Source of the DNA: Symsagittifera roscoffensis
Taxonomy: Eukaryota > Xenacoelomorpha > Acoela > Convolutidae
DNA length: 64,000 nucleotides
Reading direction: 5' to 3'
Assembly (NCBI RefSeq): GCF_963678635.1
Contig: NC_087065.1
Coordinates: 6,287,209-6,351,208 of the forward strand
The notes under the pieces were generated by a model. The model was not told where the DNA came from, did no database searches, and worked only from the letters and a program-made list of their open reading frames with translations. Shown here in pieces: positions 22,734 through 34,470 of this stretch (its first letter is position 1; every line of letters starts with the position of its first letter). A program made the position numbers and the translations under genes.

Positions 22734-25700
22734 CATTGCGAAGACAAAAACTGTGAAATCTTTGCGTTCTGAGCGGATGCCGCAAGAGGCCAAAAGCATA
22801 ATTATCGCTGAATCCACTACACAGCTACATCTCTTTGATTTTCCTTACTGTTTTGGATTCCACAAGCAAATACCTAAAAAACTGTACCGATCAAAATTGT
22901 TCCAAAATAAGCGAATTTGGGAAATCCGCAACAGTATTTCTGGATTCCGGAACTGTTTGTGGAATTCACAATCAAATATTAAAACTTGTGTTTAGTTAAA
23001 ATGAGCTGTTGCGGAATCTGCAAACTCCAAGCGTAATCCGCAAACTGAAGCAGAAATCGCATACTATATGTACATATATGGAAGAGTTTTATCTTTTTTT
23101 TACTAGGTGGTCACCAGCAAGTTCAAACGCAATCACCAATCTGATCAGCTACCAGTTGAAATACCAAACGTTTGATCTCCTTTCTCGCCCTTAATTTTGA
23201 TCTCAATTCTTGTCAGTCACACAACTTCGATCTCATTTTGTCTCAAACACCCGACTTCGATCTCAACTCCTTCGAACTCAATTCCGGTTTTTCCTCAAGC
23301 CAACGCATCTTTTTTGCTGAGGAGCCTAAAGGCTAGTCTGATTGCGTTGAGAGACCCTATGCTCCTTGGTGACGCCATCCAATATATTTGGACACACAAC
23401 AAGAAAAAAATACACAAGGAAAAAAACACCAAAAAAAACTCAAAAATTTTTTAAATACGGAACGAACAAAACGCCCATTGAGCTAGTCCATTGGCTAGCC
23501 GCTGTAGCCCTTAGGCTTGAATCAAGAGCCCGTCTAAACTCAAATTCTTAAAAAGTGTAGCAAAGCGCTGAAATGAACAAGATAGGAAAAACGTAAAAAT
23601 AGGTTTCGAACGGAACGACCATCATATAGAAGCACATGCAAGCTCATATGTAAAATTTGAAGTGACTCAGTAGTACATACGTCTAGGAAACAGATAAAAA
23701 CTTTTTGGACCAAAATTCTTATTTTTTCGTGAAGTGAGATGGTTTATAAGAATTTAGTTTTTTTTTGAAGTTTTGACTAAATTTCTGCCAGCCCTACAAC
23801 TTTTCAACTATTAGATTGGCCGACCCAAAATGTTACATGACTATAAACATTCATATGCCTAATTTACCAAAGCAAAAATGCAAATTTTTCCTCGTAACTC
23901 CTTATACTTTCAGGACTCTGAACATTGAATAAAAACATATTTGGAGATAATTCGACAAAACAATTACGTATCAAAAAACTGAACGTTATAACCATCTTAT
24001 TTTGAACTTTGACTGACCTACTCCAAACTAACTGTGATTTGATTGTAAGCATCCTTTTAACTTTCAATCGTTTCTTAATGGTCAAAATTTTGACAAACTC
24101 ACCAAAACGAGGACAAAAACCAATCCGACAATCCACATGATGAAGTTTTCAATTTTAAAAAAAACCGACCTCATCCTTTATTTATATGCAAGACTTTACC
24201 TAGAGCAATCATTGAACTCGAAAAAGTAGCCTTGTAACAGTGCTATGCTGAAAAACTGCTGAGCAAACCAACCCCCCAGCGAGCAGAAAAAAAACACCCT
24301 AAAAATATATATTTTTTTAGCAAAAAAATAAAGTTTTGACAATAAAAGTGTAATTTTTTAATCATAGATCCCAGAAATTTCCCACACATACACTCTAGCA
24401 ATCTTTGAGCAAGAAACAGCAGTTATTTAGATCGGGACAATTTTTTAAATTAGACTGTTATGAGGTTATACACTCCTCTCCCACTCCTCTAAAAAAATTT
24501 AGTGATATAAAACTTATTAAGATAACAAAAACCTTTTTTTTATAAATCCCACGAGTTTCCTGATGAGCAAAACTTGACAAAACAGAATTTTTCCATCATA
24601 CTTGTACCAACACTTGTACCGATCCGTCTAATTTCTCCCGTTTCAGAGTTTTATCTGAACTCATCCGCATCATTTTTGCTTATTTTCGCGTTCGTCTAGT
24701 TTCGCTGCGTCTGATAATTAGTCTTGATAGATAGTGTTCATATGCCAGTTTGAAACGTTCTGAATCAATTTTATTGGATATATGGTTCTTTCAGTTTTCT
24801 TGCGTTATGGTGTTTTTAAGACAGGGTGGCCGAGTTGTTAAGGCTTTGGACTTCTAATCCAATAAGGACTCCGGTGTGAGTTCAAATCTTATTTGTACTG
24901 AATCATTTTTTAGTGAATACAACTTAGTTATCAATTTCTGCAACATTAGTTTTCCACAATTATGCAATTTATAAGGAGATTTGTTGTTATATATTGTAAT
25001 CTCGACGAAAAAGGGTACTTAATGCGGTCCTTTTAAAATAACCAGGTCCCTTGAAATTAGATAATTTAGAGCTCTAAAAATGTCTAGTAATTAAAATTAG
25101 TCATTCAAAAAGATTTCGCATCATCTTTTCAAAAAAAAATTTTTTATTCGTTTTTCCTGAAACCTCGAATCTCAAGGTGGATAATTAGAAAACGCCGAAA
25201 CTGAGTTCTGATTACAATAACTTGAATCAGTTTGGTGGTAAGCCGTAAAATAAGTTGAAGCGAGATTTCTCATATTTAGCGAGATTTCTGAAATGAATAA
25301 TTCATACAAAAATTAGTTTTCAAATTATTACACGCTTTACGCATTCGGAACCTGTTCATCATAATTGAATTTTTCGAGGGACCACTCTATCAAAGTAGTA
25401 TCCAGAGCTTTCATCTTATCTCAAATACTGCCCTCCTGATTTGATTTCACTCTCGACTCATCTCAATACTGCCTTTATTATTTGAATTCACTCTTCACCA
25501 GCTAGATCAGTATTTGAGATTGATAGAATACTAAAGAATGACCCAAGTCGGCAATATGCTATGCGCTGCGCTGTGCTTCCAAACACTCTCAACCCCTTAA
25601 CTCCAAATTATGAGTTTTTTCGGTGTTGTGTTTCCAGAACTTTGATCACAAAAACTGCTTACTGGGATATTTATCCCAAATACTGAAAGGTGATTCGCTT

Positions 25701-25965
25701 ATAAGTTTCGCGGATTTCACTTACACTCGCGGACTTTATTGACAGTTGTGAAATCCAGAACAACTAGCTATAGCCGCTTGTTGCGGAATCCGCGACACAG
25801 CACTTGCGCGAAAAAATTTAACGTTACAGGTATTTGTACGCGGAATCCACGGCAATTATGTAAGTGGAATCCACTGACATTTTGGAACAAGCTTAAAGAT
25901 TTGTCTCTGGAATCTAGGAACATACAGACACAAAATTGAGCGCCTATCCAGCGCACAGTTTAATG
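22734..25965 (-). mobile_element. degenerate long copy of the 'CATTACGAGG' TIR element, with insertion
   Basis: 22734-23340 and 25400-25965 are the reverse complement of the two halves of the 1,497 bp element at 61685-63181. Shared blocks include GGATTCCACAAGCAAATACC, a set of GATCTCAA(TT) units, the GGCAATATGCTATGCG block and GGAACATACAGACAC. The left end CATTGCGAAGACAAAAACTGTG is a mutated TIR and the right end GCACAGTTTAATG has lost the bases TGGCCTCG. The intervening roughly 2 kb (23341-25400) is absent from the other copy and so is a later insertion or an interior lost elsewhere. That interior contains a tRNA-Ser-like sequence. Confidence 0.65.
24820..24900 (+). tRNA. tRNA-Ser-like sequence with UCU anticodon (probable pseudogene or SINE head)
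   Basis: Reads GACAGGGTGGCCGAGTTGTT and so on: box A TGGCCGAG, anticodon arm TTGGA-CTTCTAA-TCCAA (anticodon TCT at 24853-24855), a long serine-type variable region, and a T arm GTGAG-TTCAAAT-CTTAT with box B. The body closely matches animal tRNA-Ser(GCU), differing at position 34 (T for G). The 3' side of the acceptor stem (TTGTACT) does not pair with GACAGGG, so processing and charging are unlikely. A pseudogene or the head of a tRNA-derived SINE is the best call. Confidence 0.6.
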
Positions 25966-26350
25966 ATCTTTAAAATTGTCTTTGTTTTATCCCCCACACG
26001 TTATATAAAAAACAAAGGGAAACATTCAGCGTGTCGTAATTTTCTAGTGAAGCCAAATTACAGGCCTCAGTTTAGATTGGAATATAATTTGCTGCAACAT
26101 ATCGCAAACTGTCAATATTTATACCAGAAGACTGCTCGTATATCAAGGCAAAACCCTGAATTTTTTTTTACTGTCCTTTCAAGCTGCCGAAAAAGTTTTT
26201 GCTTCAAAACAATTTGTGCAAGAATAAAAAAAATCAAATTGTGCATTTTCAAAAAACACCGAAACACTCCTTCTGCGCTTGTTGCATACTTGTTTTTAAC
26301 ACTTGACTTGTTTTTTATTGGTGGATATACAATTTATCATATATGTTTAG

Positions 26351-26623
26351 GATCAATGCCAGGTTTGTTATATCAAGGAAGACCACGCCTTATCCCAATA
26401 GACGGAAGCAACTTTATTAGTTATTGGAGTGATGGCATTCACAACTTCGATTCTGATGACCATGGTCTGACCGATAGAATAATGGATGCAACTTCAGGCA
26501 ATCCCAAAGCGATTGGATGGATTTATAATATTGCCGACAAAGACTTGTACAAGATAGAACTTCTCGGAGGTTTCAAGTTTACCGACTTGGATGATAGTGA
26601 AAAGTGGAAAACATGCATCTTCG
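26351..26623 (+). CDS. exon A of the probably secreted protein (or of a second gene)
   Basis: An acceptor at 26349-26350 (CATATATGTTTAG) opens an exon with a 2-base lead. The donor at 26624 (CTTCG/GTTAGA) leaves phase 1. It encodes about 91 residues: SMPGLLYQGRPRLIPIDG at the start, an acidic-aromatic middle (NFDSDDHGLTDRI) and EKWKTCIF at the end, with a single cysteine. No stop interrupts it and the phases match exon III upstream and exon B downstream. The family is not recognised. The following intron carries an antisense retroelement gag. Confidence 0.6.
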
Positions 26624-26949
26624 GTTAGATATTTCGGATTTCTTTGACTATTCCCCCCTTTGCAAAGGAGGGGGGGGGGGGGTATAATCGTTACTAGGTA
26701 CAAAAAACTCTCATATGCTTAACCGTTCCGATATTTCATAAAAAACATAACGAGCCCAAATGCAAATCACAAGACCTTCGCTCCTTAGAAGCATTAATTA
26801 AGAGTCATTTTCGAATTTGTATCAGTTTTAAATGGTAGCTCTCCGAAACCTTTGATAATTTCTAGAACCCAAAGCCAATTCTTTTAATAACATACTTTAA
26901 ATATTTAATTAACGATACATGAATTGTACCAAGATTGCCAGAATGAAGT

Positions 26950-27960
26950 GATAATGTCAGCCAACCAAGTGTTTTGTGCACGAAAAATGCACAATTATAG
27001 CATCTTCTAGAACCGCCCCCTCTCATCTCCGCTCGTCCTCTGAACGATCCACGGCCACGCTGTCTATTGTTTCTGTATCCTCCCCGGATTGTTCCCACCG
27101 GTTCCGTTTTAATCTGAAACGCTCCAGTTCCACCGGTGATGCCACAAGTTGTTGCTCACCCGGTTGCCGACCCGTATGACTTAGCATAATTGTATCCACG
27201 TTCATATGACAGTGCAATACGGTACACCTCCTCTGGTGTCTTCGTCGAGCGGCATAACTCATTTTGGGCCTCCCTATTGTTCATGTTTACAATGAACACA
27301 TCCCGCAGATTTCTGGTCTCCAACGTTCCAAAATTACATCGGGCGGCCAGCCCGCTTAACACTGAATGGGACTGCTCCAAGGATTTTCCTATATAATGCT
27401 TCCGTGCCAATAATTGGAATGTTTCGTACGTTTCGTTCCGTTCCTTTTTAAATTCCGTTTCGATGGTATCTAATACTCGAGAGTACCTTGTTGTAGATAA
27501 ATCCAGATGTGGTTTCCTCTTATGTAACTCATCTTGTTCTTTCTCCCCCAGACACAAATACAAGTTCGAGATAAGTATTTGCTCCGACGCCAGGCAATTA
27601 TTTCCGTCTACCTCCTCCGGTAATGCTGCAACCTGCGCTGCGGTTAACGTACTGGCATAATAAAAGTTCTTCGGATTTAGGCCATGTTTTGCCACCATCC
27701 CCCATTGAAAACGATTAAACCAAAACTCCCATAGCATTGGTGGCTCTGCGAACGTCGAGGGCCAAAACGATGTAATTCCCAGTGGGGTTTTCCCCCCACT
27801 TTGGCCTGCTGTCTGCACCATGTGAAAATACGGTTTCGATAATTTAAATTGATCCAGTGAGATAAGTAACCGTATGTTAGAAATTTAGTCGGAGACAATA
27901 AATTGGCGGTCATCCGAAGGTGACAGACAAACTCCGAAGGTTAAATACCAGTTAGCGCCA
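26950..27960 (-). pseudogene. gypsy-type gag fragment, antisense in an intron
   Basis: The minus strand is open from 27821 down to 27156, encoding a gag capsid. It has FNRFQWGMVAKHG near the start and RNLRDVFIVNMNNREAQNEL near the end, the latter matching the conserved C-terminal capsid motif of Ty3/gypsy gags. After frameshifts an RGG-rich basic region follows (RGGYRNNRQRGRGSFRGR, 27030-27090), then a damaged zinc knuckle (CYNCAFFVHK) whose last Cys is missing. Sequence past about 26950 shows no pol, so this is a truncated copy. Upstream of the gag, at 27900-27955, sequence containing CTGGCGCTAACTGG could be a decayed primer-binding region; that is speculative. Confidence 0.75.
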
Positions 27961-28354
27961 GACAGATAAATGAATTAAATAGCACAACTAGAAATGGAAC
28001 ATGAACTAATTTAGATACTATGACAACAGATAGAGTGTTTGAGTCCGTTTATAGCTTAACGAAAACTTTTGGAATGTACTTGATGCCAAATTGTTGGCAA
28101 TGTTTTTTTTCGGTCAATGAATATGAACCAAGTTCATTGGCCTAAAGCTGCTCATTTAGGCGTCAGAAATTACTTTTGCATGTATTGTGTCAAAAAATCT
28201 AATCAACCTTACACACCGTTTTTTGAAAAATTAAAATTCTCATTGTCACATATACAGATAATGCCAACGATTTGACTTCAACTATAATTTCATCGCCCTC
28301 TAAAAGCAAAACTTTACATGCACTATGTTTTTGATAACGTGTATAAATTTTCAG

Positions 28355-28633
28355 AGAGCCCGTGCATTGGAGCGCCTTTGCCAGGAGTAACAATGCAAGA
28401 CCTACCACCCGTCGGGCCCAACCGAACCCAAATAACAACGAAACCACAATACACTCCCCTCAGTTGTGCGATTGAGGCCCTTGAAACGTACAGCGATGCA
28501 TATGCCACTTATACTAATGATGGGCAGTGCTATGCGATGAGAAATGATTCTGACTATCATCAAGAAAGAGTTTGGCCCATATTTGAAGTTAAAGAAGATG
28601 CCACAAAGCAACATACGTTTTGCTTTCTAAAAA
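28355..28633 (+). CDS. exon B of the probably secreted protein
   Basis: Runs from the acceptor AAATTTTCAG (AG at 28353-28354) to the donor CTAAAAA/GTAAGA at 28634; starts with a 2-base lead and ends in phase 1, so it is a symmetrical phase 1 exon joining exon A and exon C in frame. It encodes about 93 residues with four cysteines: SPCIGAPLPGVTM, then LSCAIEALETYSDAYATYTN, GQCYAM and HTFCFLK. The C-x(n)-AYATY-NDGQCY pattern recalls PAN/apple modules, without certainty. Its opening C-G-P-PGV block resembles the opening of exon C. Probably extracellular. Confidence 0.65.
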
Positions 28634-29412
28634 GTAAGAAAGATTTACTTTTTAAAATTTGTCTCAGGCTTTGATCAATTGGTTACTAAATTTATCCGGT
28701 TCGAAAATGTGCCAGTCACTAGTTGTTACGGGTCACGGGTCAAAGACCCCAATTTTTAGTTCAATTGTTCTCAAGAACGTCCCGTCAAAAAAAGACCCGT
28801 CAAAAAAAGAAAGCTGTGTTGAAATATATATTTTTTTTCTATAAACTTGGGCTCATTTATCGCAATCCATGTCAAAGTGGAGACCAAGAATTCGTCACTT
28901 TTTTACATTGAGAAGACAACCATTCGGTGGCGAGATGTCAAATCCCCGATGGCGAAATGAGTCCGGCTCCGTAGTGTATGTCGGTAAGACACACGTGTTT
29001 CTGCGGTCTAACCAATCCTTATTTTACCTCAAAGCTTTAGGATCATTCAACCCCAAACATTTAACTCTTGTTCTGAAAACCATTGATTTCACCTATGTGT
29101 ACGACAACTATCAAGGTCATACGACCAGTATAAATTATAATATAATACTTTAGAGGTTTGTCATTATCCGGCGGGATTACAATCTATATTTACATTGGGT
29201 TAATTTGTTCACCTTTGCCAAATAAAGAAAAAGAACGTTGGGTTTTTTGATAAACCATGAACGCAGACAAGTCTAAAATGGAGATCAATCTCGCTTCAAT
29301 TTAGACAATTTTTTTAACAAAAAAGGAAGCACATTCAGTTTGTACTAGATAATATTTTATTATTAATTCTAATTTTAACTGAGTCTAAGCAAATGATCTC
29401 TTTTATTTCTAG
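28634..29412 (+). other. intron between exons B and C, with an ORF of unclear status
   Basis: GT...AG intron of 779 bp. It contains two CCCGTCAAAAAAAGA units near 28780-28810 and an open stretch at 28869-29154 (FGGEMSNPRWRNESGSVVYV and onward) that ends in TAG. That ORF lacks a good acceptor (ACATTGAG), and skipping it joins B to C perfectly in frame. It may be an alternative terminal exon or chance. Confidence 0.4.
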
Positions 29413-29519
29413 GCAGGAACAAATGCGGACCTCCCAACTCGGAAGTTGAAGCAACAGTCGTTCCAGGAGTATCATTGAAGGGGATGTTCTTTCTGGGTGG
29501 CGATTATAAAACTTGTTAG
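29413..29519 (+). CDS. terminal exon C of the probably secreted protein
   Basis: Behind the acceptor TTTTATTTCTAG (AG at 29411-29412). With the phase 1 end of exon B it reads RNKCGPPNSEVEATVVPGVS, then LKGMFFLGGDYKTC and TAG at 29517-29519. The C-G-P-...-PGV pattern repeats that at the start of exon B, suggesting an internally repeated module. Correct phase, acceptor and a stop after a terminal cysteine all support a genuine last exon. Confidence 0.6.
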
Positions 29520-31314
29520 TTGGCACTATTGTTTTCTGCCGTTTCTGATTGCAAAAAATAACAGCTTGCTGTAGAGTTAGTTTGCTGCGTTTTTTTGCTA
29601 AAAAAAATATAGCTCTTTACCACCCCCACCCCCCCCCCCCCTCCATTTGAATTTTAGTTTTGAAAAACTAATTTTGCTTGTCGTAATGTAATGAAGTTTT
29701 GCATGGTGAACAAACTAATTATTGTTAACAGGTTTCTTTTTGATTCCTTAAAAGGTAAGATCACGCATTCAGTCTTAATAACACGTAAGACAACTGAAAA
29801 AGTTGCAAATTTGAAATGCTGGTAAAAAAAAGCTAAAACTGTTAACCCAACAATTCACACTCTAAGCGCAGGTTGGTTAGTGTTGAAGAAATCCGCTTGC
29901 TAAATTTCTTATGTTACCAAAAACTCGTAATGTTACCCGGGTTTGAAACGCTTGGAAAAAATGTTCAATAGGATTGGAGAAGGTCGTTCCTTGATCTTAT
30001 ACTGTTGTTTTAGTTGTTCATGAAATTGTTTAAGCTTAAAGTTGGCCCTTTCTTTTAATTACTTACAATTCGAATATTTCCTCTGGAGCTGTAAAGTCTT
30101 CAAAAATGCAAAACTTAGACCAGATTATGACCAGATTGGCTGTTTTCAGTTCGTCGGAACTCTACCAAAAATGATTGCGAGTACATTATTTTTTTGCACT
30201 CAGTGGGTCGATGTTACTTTGCAGTATGAATTTTTTTCGTTAACAGCTATCCCGCATTGGAGTTCCATGAATAAAACTCGATTATATATGAGTTTCATTG
30301 TCATTTTTCATTTAAAAAAAAAGAAAAAAAAACGATTTTAAGCAATTAAAAATGGAGTTTATATTTTAGTATTTTTCGAGGCAACAAAATTTGTTCTTGA
30401 TTCTTTATAATCGATTTTTTTTTCACTTTTTCCACTTTATTGAGATGCAAATTTCAACGCACATAAAATATTTTCTACGTTTTAAACTAAATTGGTTACT
30501 TGTTGTTCAATTTAATTCTTTTCTGCGCATTTTTGATAGGTTTGTTACTTTTTTTATGAAAATCGATTACTCAGTTTGGTTCTTTTCTACAATTTAGTCA
30601 ACTTTTCAGGAACTTTGGGGTGGACAAAATTGGAGGTGGACTAATCCCCTTCCGTTACCCCCCCCCCCCCTCCCGTAGCGTTTGCACCTTTGCCCCGTTA
30701 GTCTCTTACCCCCGCCATCCCCCTACCTGATCCAAACCCCCACACCTGAACCAACCCAACCCCTCCCCCCTTCACATGAACCAACCCACCATCCCACATG
30801 AACCGGATCAGGTGGGGGTTATCGTTGCTTCAGTTGGGGTGAGTGGTTGATTCTGGCGGGGGAGGTGGTTGGTTCTGGCGGGGGGGGGGGGCGGATGTTG
30901 GTTTACCCCAGTAATTTTTATCATGTTTTCAATCTCATCTTTGATTTTAGAGCGTGTTTTGATATCAATTCATGTTTTCTAATGTATTGTCAAAACGAAG
31001 CGAAACAAGGAAAGTGAAAAAAATACAATTGAATGTGTTTTTCTACTTTTTCTATAATCTGTTATAATGGATTTCAAATGAAATAAAATGCATTACATTT
31101 TTGCGGGAAAAATGGTTTAAGATCCATTTTCAGTCCTATTTTGTTGTCTGAGCGTAACATGGGAATCGACAATTTTGATAATATTTAAGACCACGAAGAT
31201 ACATTAAAATAGATTTTTTTTTAAATTTTGCCAAATCCGGGATATAATAATTTGTCAAAAAATGGTTTAAAAAAACACCCCAAATATAAGGATTCTGTTA
31301 CTCTTGTTGAAAGC
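29520..31314. other. non-coding, with low-complexity C/T- and G-rich DNA
   Basis: No gene supported. Poly-C/CT at 29619-29643. A C-rich then G-rich stretch at 30655-30900 with repeated CCCACCTGAACCAACC-like units could form a long imperfect hairpin. Confidence 0.5.
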
Positions 31315-31473
31315 GGCTCTTTTTCCTTTTCCCCCCACCAGCAAAAATTTAATAGTAAAATTTTGTTCACATCATCGGATTGTTACAAAAATGCAGACAA
31401 AAATACATGGTATGCAGACTAATTAGGCTATGACAAACATATTTGGGCTCTAGGGGGGAAAGGAAAAAGAGCC
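31315..31473. mobile_element. 159 bp MITE with 21-22 bp TIR and 8 bp target duplication
   Basis: GGCTCTTTTTCCTTTTCCCCCC at the left (31315-31336) is the reverse complement, but for one base, of GGGGGGAAAGGAAAAAGAGCC at the right (31453-31473). The flanking 8-mers TTGAAAGC (31307-31314) and TCGAAAGC (31474-31481) match at 7 of 8. Part of the interior (GCAGACTAATTAGGC, then AAACATATTTGG) recurs at 34471-34505. An 8 bp duplication suggests hAT-type mobilisation, though the terminal bases are not the usual CAG. Confidence 0.65.
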
Positions 31474-31481
31474 TCGAAAGC

Positions 31482-33054
31482 TTACACATATATTAAAAAT
31501 TGTAGTTTCTGTAAAAAATTAAGCCCTGCTAGTCTTAGATTGATTTTTCAGCACAACTAATTTCGATTCAACTCGATTCTCGGAAAGAGTTCACGATTAG
31601 CTGCTGTTCATCATAGCTAGTAGTTTTCAAGCTCAAGCTGTTTGTTTACAAAGATCACAGGTAATACTTTTTGAACTTGAGCTCATAACAACAATATGTT
31701 TTGGCTGATATAAAAAATTCCGTCAAAACTTAGTTATTAAGAAAGCAAACAGCCGAAATTTGTCTGGAGAAAAACCTCTCGAGCACAAATGTTCCGTCAT
31801 TTTTTCGAAAATTTTCGGTACAATAAAAAGACGCATTGAAATTGGATAAATGCAAATATCGCTAACTTCAAGATGCCAGAATCCTCATTGCTGCATATTT
31901 TGCCATTTACATGAGAGCTTATTATTGTCTATCTAAACATGAGGTGTATCTGACAGTTACCTGATTAAGTATATTGCTTAGCTACTTACTGGTATTTCAA
32001 ACTGTTTAGTCAAAATTCAATCTTCAAAGCGCAACTAGGATGTAGAGTACTCTCGCTTAAAAAACGATGCTAACACTTTCTAACCCCACTCTATACTTTT
32101 TTCTCAAATTGGTCTGAATAAAAAAAACCAGCCCAAGCATATATTCAGACCATTTTGACTACATCAAAAAACTCTTATACTATTATTTTAAACATTTTTG
32201 TGACTGATTTTGTCCGTGATTCAAACTTGTGAAATTCTAAAAATTCAAAAGCAATCCGTTAAAAATTGTAGTTTTTGCGCTGATATAGTTACATTATTTG
32301 GTAAGATATAGAAATATACAAATGAAAAGATGGGGCCGGTACATTTGCCTATCACACAAGCTCTCGGAAAAGTGTTCCTTAACCAAAAAAAATATTTGGA
32401 AAAATTGTTTTTTTTAACGCAGACTTTTTTGGATTTTCGATTATCAGTTTTCAAGGGGAATAAGGTCCAAGATGAACATTTCTGCTTGAATATTAACTTC
32501 TAAATGATCAACTACGTTTAAGTTTATAATTTTTTCATTTTTTTAGTTTGTGTTTAATTGGTTTTTGATTTTATGGTGAAGGCGCGTCTCGATTTGTAGT
32601 TGGAGTCAGATAACGGTTTTTTTAATAACCCAATTTTATTAGAACAAGCAAGAAGAAACAGAGCTGAACTTTGATTCTTCTTCCTCTGCCAACTTTAAAT
32701 CAGCACGAGTTGTTTCGACGCCAGCAGGACCTACAGGCAATTTTAAGTCCGAGAAAAGTTGACATTAGAAATTGTTCTGAAAAAAAAAAACAATCACGGA
32801 TTTAAAGTTAATAATTTTGTTTTGATTAAACTTGCACAGTCGTAATATCTAGTTTAGATATGGTGGCAGAAGCTTGACATTACTGCTTATTGAGATTGAA
32901 CCCAACAGTGCGCCAAAATTTAAATCGAAGAATGTCGGTCATAAAGTCTCGCAAAGGCCAAAAGCCGACATTGCATATCTGCTTATCTGATAGTTTAATC
33001 CTGTTCTATATTTTTTGTCTTGGCTCCTTTTCATTCCCCTCCCTCCTCAACCGC
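31482..33054. other. non-coding, no gene seen
   Basis: AT-rich sequence, stops in all frames, no repeat recognised within the window. Confidence 0.5.
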
Positions 33055-34190
33055 AAATTTTTGTTCCGACCACTGAAAATGGGAGGAACTTTCAAAGTTC
33101 CTCCCCATTTTCAATGGTCGGAACAAAAATTTAAAAATCAATTTTTTTTGCAAAAATTTTTCCAAACTTTATGAAGTTTTTGCTTCCCAGAGTGGAGCTA
33201 AATAACTTTTAAAACTAGTGATACTTGCTTAAACCTAAGTTTTAAGTGCTTAAATTAGGCATGTTCAACTTTGTGTTCGGGTGTGTTTTAGTTTTTTCTT
33301 CCTTTTTGTTTTCCACGCAAAACCAGGTACCACAAATAATCATCAGACTGGGCTGAGTGATATATCATGTTAGAGCTCTTTCAGTCGTGATTTGAACCAC
33401 CTATAAAGTTCCCTAATTTTTTTCCAGTGTCAAGAAAAACTGGTTTTAAATTTTTTATATTTCGTCTGAATTCGAGCGAATAAAGCAAGCGAGCAGGCTT
33501 ACAACAGCCTATTTTAAGCGCTTAAAACTTAGGTTTAAGCAAGTATTACTAGTTTTAAAAGTTATTTAGCTCCATTTTGGGAAGCAAAAACTTCAAAAAA
33601 GTTTTTTAAAAATTTCGGAAAAAAAATTTGAAACAATTTGATTTTTGAGTTTTTGTTGCGACCATTGAAATTGGGGAGGAACTTTGTATTCTGGTGTATT
33701 TTTTTTTTACTTTTCGTTTCCCCGATAAATCAGGCGCCACAAACAATAATCGGCTGGGTTGATTGATATATCATATTGATGCCCTTTCAGTCGTGATTTG
33801 ATCCACCTTAAGAAATTCCCACCATTTTTTTCTGGTGTCGAGAAAAACCGGTTTGAAATTTTCGATTTATTGTCAATTCGATCGAACAGAGCAAGTGAGC
33901 AGGCTTGCAACAGCTTAATTTTGCCTAATTTAAGCAATTAAAACCTAGTTTTAAGCAAGTATTACTAGTTTTAAAAGTTATTTAGCTCCATTCTGGGAAG
34001 CAAAAACTTCAAAAAATTTAGAAAATTTTCTGCAAAAAATTTTGAAAAAAATTGATTTTTTAAATTTTTGTTCCGACCATTGAACATGGGGAGTAACTTT
34101 GTTTCCGGGTTTGTTTCAATTTTTTTCTTTTCTGTTTTCCAAGCAAAATAAGGTACCGCAAAAAATCATCGTACCCCGCAAAATCAGATA
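33055..34190. repeat. array of a roughly 415 bp repeat with an inverted head
   Basis: A unit recurs directly about every 415 bp (starts near 33270, 33688 and 34100). Landmarks are AGTCGTGATTTGAACCACC, GCAAGCGAGCAGGCTTACAAC, TTAAGCAAGTATTACTAG, TTATTTAGCTCCATTTTGGG and GACCATTGAAATTGGGGAGG. The segment 33094-33268 is an inverted copy of 33505-33690. At the head, 33055-33092 and 33094-33132 form a near-perfect 38 bp hairpin. A diverged piece is at 45222-45345. No coding capacity. Confidence 0.7.
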
Positions 34191-34470
34191 CCACAATTTT
34201 TTTGTTTTTCTTGTAATTTTTGTCCAATTTGTCCAAAAACTTTTGTCCAACTTGCCTCCCTTACTATGACTGTCGAATGTGCCCTAATTATAGTTTTCCG
34301 TCAGATCCTTTTATCACGCCTCGCAAAAAATACACTATTGGAAATAAAAAAGCTTTTTTGTACTTTTTATAAAGACTATGGTCGGAACATTCTGTGCTAT
34401 TTGCCCGGTAAATGGCTACCCTTTAAAAAAAAAATTTCATGTTTTGCAATTGTTGTGAATATTGACGTGC

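Noticed and set aside
22726-22995. 89-codon + ORF at 22.7 kb
   Set aside because: It lies entirely within the degenerate TIR element and corresponds to non-coding sequence of the other copy.
27190-27660. Plus-strand ORFs in the intron at 27.2-27.7 kb
   Set aside because: They are the opposite strand of the gag fragment.
30042-30597. Two + ORFs of 99 and 68 codons at 30.0-30.6 kb
   Set aside because: Phe/Lys-rich translations of T-rich DNA with no splice or start context.
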